From contig NC_081409.1 in the NCBI RefSeq assembly GCF_030272615.1, positions 527,055,475 through 527,119,474 on the forward strand: a stretch of 64,000 nucleotides of DNA. The letters are read 5' to 3'. Positions 55,726 through 64,000 of the stretch are shown here, in pieces; position 1 is the stretch's first letter; every line of letters begins with the position of its first letter. A program made the position numbers and the translations under genes. The notes under the pieces were generated by a model. It had not been told where the DNA came from and made no database searches. It saw nothing but the letters and a program-made list of their open reading frames with translations. Origin of the DNA: Cryptomeria japonica. Taxonomy: Eukaryota; Streptophyta; Pinopsida; Cupressales; Cupressaceae.

Positions 55726-57091
55726 AAGTGTAAAGGATGAAGCCAGAAAGAAATTAATCGGGCTGGATGAGGAATTCTTTATTTTAGTTTTCAAGTTTCC
55801 CAGTATTAAGAGATATACTAATATTACAATGCAATCAACCATAGATTATTTTGATAGGATTTTTGACAAGTGTAGAAAGATCGTGAATGATAACTAGCTA
55901 AAGACCCCAATACCTACCATTACAAGATGGCCATAAAATCTTCCTTGATGTGGCTTCATTGAAGAGGTCAATGATTTGATAACTCTTTTGAGAAGAGTGA
56001 AGGGTTTTCCTACCTCTAATACCTTCTATAAATGGATGTATCAATATATCCATGTGATCAGGCAAAATAAGGAGAATACATTTTGGGGAAAACATATTAG
56101 TGATGCCATTTGCAAACAGCTCACCTACCTACCATACTCAAGTTCTATATGAATTATTACTTAGTGTACGCTGCAACTTCAATGAGACATTTTCCTGGAT
56201 TATCTACAATTGGTGATATGAGGTAGACTGAGGTACATAAATACTATTCTCAATTGGTTCTTCAGGATAGTCATAATCATTTCCAGAGAGTAAATGATGC
56301 ATTTTTTATGTTGGATAAGAACTTGTATAACAAAAGAGTGTATGATCATGCTTGGGAGGTGGTGAACCAATATGGATGCACGTTTCTTCAATTTCCAACC
56401 TTCACATATATTAGGGTTGGTTGTTTCAATGGCGAGCCTTTCATTCTCCCTAGGTACCCCTCTGATAAGATTGTATTGATGGAGCTAGGTTTTCAGATGA
56501 ATGTGGTGCATGAGGCCCAATCAGGTTCTCATAAAACAGGTTTGAAGTTCTCTCTTTCCATCGGTAAGTATTTTATCATCTCCCTCTTCAAAGGTAGGGT
56601 GATGGAAGAGGAGATGAGAAGAGTCACCATGAGGTTCTTTAAGGATAGAAAGGACTTTGACCATAGAGGAATGAGAAATAAGTTGAAGAAGGCATATGTA
56701 CATGTGCATTGAATTGAAGATGTTTGGGTTGATTGTAGGTCTGAGCATGATTTAAGGAAACTCAAGACTATTGTCGACTAACTATTGAACAGATTGAAAA
56801 CTTTGGCTTTGCTAATGTTCCTAATGATTTGGAGTAAGACGGTGATATCTTGGATCCTATGTATGAGAAGAAAATGGTTTCTTCTACTCATTTTCCTCTC
56901 ATCCAATGGTGAGAAAAGGAATGTACTTCCATCAAGGAACCATTTCAAATTATTCTTACAAATACGAATATTTGGTTATCTTTGCATGGTGTTCCCATGA
57001 AACCTTTCTCTTTTGGTTCTGTTGATGACACTATTGGCCCAATGGGAAGAAGATCAGAGATTAGAACTAAGAACAAGTAGGACCCTACCAC
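55726..57091 (+). pseudogene. Middle part of the outer U3-type ORF relative
   Basis: Continues the frame of 2084-2568 after E1 (…DPFN joined to TSVKDEARKKL). It is open to 55897, then broken by several stops. Blocks align with the B LTR ORF in order: FIEEVNDLITLLRRVKG with FIMEVRDIIILLNRLKG; FLQFPTFTYIRVGCFNGEP with FIQFPRFTYIRVGGFEGEP; RSEIRTKNK with RSRSKTKNK. The longest open part is 56254-56712. It is cut at 57091 by insertion G. The residues kept across such divergent copies suggest a real protein family; no known domain. Confidence 0.65.
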
Positions 57092-60000
57092 AGTAATGTC
57101 CCCATTCGTGATTTCCTATAATTCAGTAGTGGGACATCAATTTTAAACTGAAATAAGAATTAATAAACATAAATTAAATTGAACTGAATATATTTCATTA
57201 TAATGTTGAATTTAAAATTTAATAATAATTTAGAGAGTAGAACTTATCTTGGTAACTCTTTCTAATTAAACTGCTATATTACGTTGACAAATCTTCTCCT
57301 TTCTTATATTATAGCGATAATGCTACAAGGCTATGTCTGATTTGATAATGTAACTATGCCAATGAAGATGCTCCACCCCTAACCATGATGAGAGATGATT
57401 GTGGTTTCTGAGTTTTACTTAAAATTCGTACAATAATGGTGGTTCCTTCTCTGATCTGAAATGTGTTCTATATTCAGCTAGTTTAATGACTCAAGGTAAA
57501 TTTTCTCAGACTAATCAATCCAAATATAATATAAACCCCGATGCCTCCCTCAATGGATGAATTCAATCCTCTTTAAATATCCTTTGCACGAAATGGTAGC
57601 AACTTATGATGAATAGTCATAACCTCTATCAGTGATTTCACTTCCTTAATATCGCACCTCTCCATAGAAAATCAAACACCTAAATTTATTAAGGTTTGTT
57701 TGTTAACTAATCGCTTGCCATACTATAATATTTTCTTCCTCACCCTTTAGATTAGTTAACATCAAATTTTGGATCGATGCCTTCTTTATATCTTCATGTG
57801 TAACCATTGTCTCTTGCTTTGCACAAGACATCACCTTAACCTCTACACTGTTATATATCGATATACATGTAATGATAATGGATCTAGACAATCGGATGCC
57901 TATCATATCCTCCTTTATCAGATATTGATGGAAACCGAATTTCGTATTTGCCAACCTTTCTGATGGTGAATCGATAAGTTTATGTTGATTACCAATATCT
58001 ATTCTCTTAATTTATTTATCATTTCTTGGAAGCGTAATTGGTACTTATTAGCCGATAGGCTATTTAACGTGGGCATAGCCCACCGGTTTTGTCTCATGCT
58101 TTGTCGGAATAGTTTTGAATTTGGTCGGTAAAATTTGATATCCTCGGAATCACACTCTATCTTGAAAGTTTTAAATCTGCCTTGGAAATTGGATCATGGA
58201 TATGAGTTTTTTTTGTCGGCAATGTCAAACTACACACTCAATGAAGTAGCATGGAACTCTGTAGAATCACCACACACCTATTTATGTGGCAAATTTTTTA
58301 ACTTCACCATGGCGGTATATGGAAAAATTAGATCCTAATCTTTGCCACCTCACTGCTGTGGTAAAATCGAACCCCAATGTTTGCTTCTCACCGCTCTTTT
58401 ATTGTTCATATATGCTGCTGAAAAAGATGGGAAACAAAAAGATGGAGATCACAATACACGTTTCCCTAGATTATTATTGCAAATTAGTCCATCTAGCAGG
58501 AAAGTGATATATGTTGCTGGATTTGGAAATGAAGAAACACTCTTTGCTTTGCCAGCATAGCTATGTTTGGGGCAATTTTGCGAATGTGGAGCAATATCAA
58601 ATTGTTTGCCTATATATATATATATATATATATATGACATTTAACTGTTGAGGATTCGTTTTTCTTTTTTCCTCCATTACAAAACTACGATATCCCAAAC
58701 TGAAAATTTGGGGGGATTCATTCAAAAAAGGGAAACAAAAGTACAAAGCTTTGGTTTCAATTCCCTCCATTTGAGTCAATTTTTTTCAATTCAAAAACCC
58801 ATTTCATTTGTTCTTCATACAGGCTTTGCCTGATTCATAAATTTGCCTTCCCGTCTGCAGGCAATTTTTTTTCTCTTTTCCCTTTGTAGGGCACTTTGAT
58901 GAATGCAATGGAACGAGATGCGTTGACTGTGATATTCGTATGGTATGTTTCGATTCTCGTCGCAATTTAGTATGTTTTTAAGATTTTATTTTTTGTTAAG
59001 TTAAAATTTGGGATCTGAATTGGATTTTAGGGAAAAAAATCATGACGGAAATGAAACTGGTTTGATGTGCTTAAGGTTCGTAGCCTTTAAAAAAAACTTT
59101 AGATTCTGAGAGTTTATTAATTGTTTTATGTTGTGTTTATTATTATACTTTTTAACTTTGTAGAAAATGAATTCAAGGTCAAATGTGTTTAACATGACTA
59201 ACGTCCCGAGTTTTGCATTAACTTCCTTTATTTTTGTTATCCAGGTGCGATTTAAGGGAAATTTTGCTGCATGTTAAGGGTATTTAATTTTGCAAATTAA
59301 GGTTCAGTAAATTTTATGAGTAGTATGTTTGAATGAAAAGAAATGTTTTGGTATAGACTCAATTCCTCACCTAAACTATATTTTGTAATAATGAATTTAA
59401 TTTTTAAATATTTAATTAAATTTGCATTCATCCATATTCAGAATTCTAAAATTTTCATCATCATCATATATTACTATCAGCTAATCATTGCACCTGCACT
59501 TCCATTTGGTGCAAGCGCTAGTAATATTATTTGGTATTTCGTGGCTTAATGACACCTACAAAACACGATGCTTGGTTTCTACGAATTCTATCAGAAGTAT
59601 CCTTTTCTTTAGAGTTTGTTATGCCATTAGTGTACGTTATCAATGTGCAGAGGAGATACCAGCTCAATGCCATCTTCTTCCATATGCTTGTCTTTTTTTA
59701 TGGGTGCATTGTTTCTTCTGATAAATGTGATTTTCATGATTCTTAATGTTCGATGACATCATCCACACCTAGTCCTTAAGTCACTGCTATTTGCAATTAT
59801 TCAGATTGCTATAGTTAGCGCCACTATGGCATCGTTATTGCTGAGTGTTTTCATTTGCTAATACTCTTACTATGGAATGCTCGACTCCCAAAAGGCTCCA
59901 CGATCACTTATTACAATTTCTTTAATCATCGGTTTAGGGCAACGGTTATTTAACTATCAATCATATTTGATTACCACTGATTCAACATTCATCATGTATA

Positions 60001-60403
60001 ACATTTTGATGAATCGACTGCCCACTTCAATCCCTCGGTTCAATTCCATTTGTCGACTATTGAATCACTTCCTTGATAGTCTAATTAAAATCGTCTGTAT
60101 GGACTTGATTATTGATTATCAAAACTAATAATTGATTAGTCACCAATATTATCATCTCGGGTCTTAATCAATGCTAATGTTACTATATCTAACTTCTGAT
60201 TATAATGAGTCTTTATGTGCCTCCCTTGATTGATTTTCTATTGTTTGTGTGTAGACCATATAAACTTGGATGCTTGCAAGAGCTCATACTTATAACATTG
60301 GTCTTAGATCATCCACTATTATTTATTCATATTATTTATAAAGATAATATAAGGAGCTTTCTCAATATCAACAATATTTGATGAGGTTTAGTTTGGGGAC
60401 ATC
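57092..60403. mobile_element. G: 3.3-kb insertion, probable solo LTR
   Basis: The ends AGTAATGTCCCCA and TTTGGGGACATC are inverted relative to each other and resemble TGTAATGTCCCC-type Gypsy LTR ends. The flanks ACCAC (57087-57091) / ACCGC (60404-60408) fit a TSD with one change. Removing it restores the outer frame (…DPT then ATLAKAPKLKF). No primer site or pol motif is seen. It contains a (TA)n run at 58613-58634. Short frames at 58135-58560 and 59343-59746 are not assigned. Confidence 0.6.
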
Positions 60404-60408
60404 ACCGC

Positions 60409-62137
60409 CACTCTAGCAAAGGCTCCTAAGTTGAAGTTCAAAGTTGGGTCTAAGAAAGGAAAAGTTCAAGGAGAACCCTCAAGTTCCAATGTTCAAAAGA
60501 TATTAGAGCTAGAAGTAGAAAATGAATAAGACGAGGATGAGCATCCTAATAAAGAGTTAATTTTTGGACAAGAAGGTGATCAAGAACAAAATACATTTGA
60601 TGAAGAAGAAATGCCACAAGCAAATGAATCCTTACTTCAGGTATCTTCTCCTTCATCTATGTTGCAAGTTCCTATTTCTACTTCTAAGCCCGAGCCTCCA
60701 GTGGTCACATGTATTTCCCCTTCAAGTGTTATCCATGTATCTTCCACTAGTGCTAGTGAGTTTTCTTTAGACACACCACATGACAATATTGAGAATGTAT
60801 TTTTTTATTTTACCTCCTTGTCTAAAGTGTCTGCAACCATGATGGATGATTTAGATAAATTCATGAATGAAGTTGTCCCTAGATCCAATGAATCATCCCT
60901 TGACAATCCTCCCCATGTCATTACCATGACCTCTCCTATATTAACCACTACAATTCAGGATTATATCAATCCCTCTCAAGATGTGGTAGTAGGTGAGAAT
61001 GATGATTTTAATTTATCACCTTGGTTGATGTCTAATGCGCCAAAGAGAAAGATGTCTCTCCTGAAGATTTTGATTTTGATCCAACTTGTTCTTGTCAAAT
61101 CCAAGACTGTTAAGAAAGCTGAAAGTTTGTCAAGGGTAAAGGTTGACAAGAATTGGAACAAGTATGTTGAGGTTGTTGTTCATCCTCCATATGTAGTTAT
61201 TAGTCAAGTCCAATATTTAGACTATGTCATTCAAAGGATTGAGTTGGGAAAACAAACTCATGGTTCTGGTTCAGGTGATGCCATATCAACTTTAGAATCT
61301 CTTGTTGCAAGGTACAATGAAGATAAGATCAATGAAGATCAAATCAAAGCACAAATCGAGAAACTCACCTCAATTTTTATTAAAGTGGCAAAGTCTTCAG
61401 AAGCTGTTGAACCAATGGTTTCATCCTTAGATGAACAGGTTGTTAAAAGGGTTGAGCAAGCAACATCACAAAGAAAAGCTATAGAAGAATGGATGGATCA
61501 AATTTTGACTCAAAGCACATGACTCATAAGTTCAACTTGTACTATTGTCAACAATCTTGATGCAGTGAAGACATAAGTAGATAGCATCATAGAGGTCTTC
61601 TCTCAGGAGCTTGAAATACAAGAAAATGATTTTGAAGCTTGGTTGATTGAAGATTATGATCCTAATGACCTCATCCAAAATGGTGTCATTCCTTCACAAT
61701 ACATTTACATTGAGCAGCAAGAGGCCTTGGAACACCAGATGAATATTCTTGGGCACCTAGTGAAGGATATGAGGAAGACCCTAAAAGAATGTGTGGATAA
61801 GAAGAAAGAGATTGCAACAAAAATCTCTAAGATTCCATGTGCAATTCTTGATGGAAATGAGAAGTTACTTGAAGTGGATGTAATCATCAAATAATTTAGC
61901 TTGCTCATGACTACTGAGGTTGGTAGGGAGGATTTCTCTTTATCCTCAATTGATAAATTGGTTGATCTCTAGTTCGTTTTGGATTTTCTAGATACTATTT
62001 TGAGGAAGCACAAGAGGTGTTGAACTGACTTGGAAGATTCAATCACTAGGATCAAATTCATTACAAGTACTACCTAGGGACATGATGAAATACAAATAAA
62101 GAATGATTTTCAGAAGTTTGAGGAGTTCCAGAAGTGA
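60409..62137 (+). pseudogene. C-terminal part of the outer U3-type ORF relative
   Basis: Resumes after insertion G with a Lys-rich start (LKFKVGSKKGKVQGEPSSS), then 303 open codons (60611-61522) of Ser/Pro-rich linker followed by helical sequence, and a further open stretch 61643-61894 (DMRKTLKECVDKKKEIATKI). It ends DFQKFEEFQK-stop at 62135-62137. Only short matches to the B LTR ORF are seen here (EEWMDQI with GEWLDFI), but position, length and helical character agree. Total length with the other two parts is about 1,190 codons. Stops near 60530, 61520 and 61575 break it. Confidence 0.55.
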
Positions 62138-63060
62138 GATTTAGCTTAAGGGTTTCATGTTTTTCCAGTCACTTTTCATTTTACCCATTGACTTTTTAGG
62201 TGTCTTTTTGTATTTTCTCTTGTGCACCAATTGAGTGCACAAGTCCCAAGTCAATTTGAACTCTACTTTTGACTTAGTCTTAGAATTAGTTATAATTTCC
62301 TATTTTCATGCTGCACCCCTCTTCTATATATATGAGGGTTATTATTGTAATAAGGAGCTTTTTTCCATCTTTGTTTATTCAACAAAACTACCAAAGTGAA
62401 GAGCTAATTGAGACTTGGTGTTCATTTTGTAAATTTGCAATTTAATCAAGAAAGAGAAGAGCTTGGCATTCAAACTTTGTTTTGAGTTCAATCTTTTATG
62501 TGGTATGAATGTTCTTATGTCATTGATATCATATGTTCTTGAATGGTTAAGGTTGGTTATATTTATTGGTGTTGAATATTGAATAACTTTTGAGTGTTTA
62601 CAAGTAATCTTTGAGTTACTTTGAAAATTCAGAAATTGGGAATTAGTTGAGAAGAAATTGCTTTAAGTATTTGAGCTTATACAAGTCATCTCCAAAAGTT
62701 GTATTTGAAAGACATAAAGTAGAGTCTTTGTGCTATACGGACTATCTAACTAGAGTAGAATATCCTTTAATATATTTGTGAGTCTTTGAGTTGATAATAT
62801 ATTTGGGTTATAGTGGTTGATAGGAATCTTCATACATAGAAAGAATCTTTGAGTTCTTAAGTGTACAAATTCCCATCCCTAGGTCATTTTCAGAAAAGGA
62901 AAGTAACATAAGACTTTGTTCTTTCACAGACACTTTACTTTCCAAATTAGTTAGTATAATATTAATTTAAATTTTCAAAGTTATTTAAGTTAAGGGAAAG
63001 TCTATTCTTAAAAGAGAATTGGATATAACTGGTTTTGAAAGAAGAGAGCCAAGTTGTTAT
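62138..63060 (+). other. Region after the outer ORF, LTR-like promoter segment
   Basis: No gene. A TATA box (CTATATATATGAGG) at about 62324-62337 lies 188 bp after the ORF stop, the same spacing as in the B LTR (about 185 bp). This suggests the tail of an older giant LTR. The LTR end itself is not identified before E5 begins. Confidence 0.45.
62324..62337 (+). promoter_or_regulatory. TATA box downstream of the outer ORF
   Basis: CTATATATATGAGGG is followed by a T-rich leader (GTAATAAGGAGC). The layout copies that of the B LTR. Confidence 0.5.
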
Positions 63061-64000
63061 TGTTAGCAACAACCAAGAAGGAAGACTAAGAGGGGGGGTG
63101 TGAATCAGTCTTCACCGGATCGACAAATTTAACTACAAAAATAGATTTGATAAACTACAGTCTTAAGACATATAAGAAAATTGAAAGCACAACACACAAC
63201 ACCAAGATTTTGATGTGAAAAACATTGTTAAGGGAAAACCATGGTGGGAACCTACCAACAATAAGATGATACTCTATAGTAGTATGTGAAAATATTACAA
63301 TGGGGAATGCATAGGCATTCAGGAACACTGCCTAGAGATCACTGCTCAAATATAATGGCCCAGAAGGCTACAACCCTCAGGGAAGTCTCGTTGACTTACA
63401 ACAAGATTCAGACTACAATCTGGAAGAAATGAACTGAAATAATAACATCTCCAAATGCCTGATTATAGTTCCGGTTAAACATAATTGTTTGCTCTGCAAC
63501 ACCAATCTCTCATCAATTCCAAAGGATAAATATCTTGTTCGCATATAAACTACTCTTTGATAGTGCAGACACAACATCAACACCTAAATTACATGAATAT
63601 ATCACCTATATATACAATTCATTAACCTTGATAACAAGGTCGGCTAAACCCTCAACCCTCAATTACAAAATTATATCACACGATATAAAGAATGACCACC
63701 AGACCAATATAATGATTTACATAGCATAGCATGGACCTAAATCAAATTCCCAAACACACAACTCCATCGAAAATCATGCCAATATCAACTGCAACATGCT
63801 ACACCACCAAGAAAAACCGCATAACATGAAAATTGTCACCGATTCATAAAAACCATCAAAAACTCACACAACGATTAATGTGGATCAAAAAAGAAAATAG
63901 GACATGACTAGGAAACATCACCAAGCACGTTAGAATCATTAGTAACAACTGCACCAATACCACTTATCAAATCTTCATCTATAAACGTTTAAAAGCTCAA
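63061..64000 (-). mobile_element. E5: LTR at the right edge, incomplete
   Basis: TGTTAGCAAC at 63061, then AGGAAGACTAAGAGGGGGGG and TGAATCAG, the same LTR-end module as in E1, E2 and E3, and GGAAAACCATGGTGGGAACC near 63233. The module is on the same strand as in E1 and E2, so orientation is minus. No primer site lies to its left, so this is a 3' LTR or a solo LTR that continues beyond the window. Confidence 0.7.

Noticed and set aside
58613-58634. (TA)n run as a functional site
   Set aside because: Ordinary microsatellite; no supporting context.
57092-60403. Insertion G as a DNA transposon
   Set aside because: A 5-bp flanking duplication and TGTCCCC-type ends fit an LTR better. No transposase frame is seen.

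Overview
The window looks like intergenic heterochromatin of a seed plant with a very large, retrotransposon-rich genome. Very long LTRs, many broken LTR retrotransposons, AT-rich composition and initiator-tRNA-Met primer sites support this. A conifer or other gymnosperm is my guess, but the sequence alone does not prove it. I found no convincing intact single-copy host gene, no rRNA or tRNA gene, no CRISPR array and no bacterial-type operon.

The layout is a set of nested insertions, each marked by matching LTR ends and a 5-bp target site duplication (TSD). Outermost is an old coding region at 2084-2568, 55726-57091 and 60409-62137. It is cut first by E1 (minus, 2569-55720; TSD AATAG/AATAC). 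E1 is cut by B, a giant Ty3/Gypsy element of the Tat/Ogre type (plus, 4159-50629; TSD AAGCT/AAGTT). The reverse transcriptase of B is cut by E2 (minus, 12789-40186; TSD ATATA). The 5' LTR of E2 is cut by E3 (plus, 19788-38968; TSD GTCCC). ORF2 of E3 is cut by E4 (minus, 23300-35806; TSD AAAGT). Strand alternates at every level. Two further insertions look like solo LTRs: F at 40398-43783 inside B (TSD GAAAA), and G at 57092-60403 inside the outer coding region. A further LTR, E5, starts at 63061 and runs out of the window. A probable LTR fragment occupies 1-573.

Only B has a recognisable pol. Its order is gag, protease, a first RNase H, reverse transcriptase, a second RNase H, integrase, all broken by stops. 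E2 keeps a Copia-like gag and no pol. E1 and E3 carry a coiled-coil/CCHC zinc-knuckle ORF1 followed, where pol would lie, by a long ORF2 of unknown family (about 970 and 1,150 codons). E4 has 4.3-4.4 kb LTRs and a non-coding interior, so it fits the LARD class. E1, E2, E3 and E4 would all have needed proteins supplied by other elements.

Two points deserve most attention. The 4.7-4.9 kb LTRs of B each contain a long sense ORF upstream of the LTR TATA box, that is in U3, and the outermost coding region is a divergent relative of that same ORF. The second is ORF2 of E1 and E3, which is conserved between two different LTR families. I recognise neither protein, and they may be distantly related to each other.
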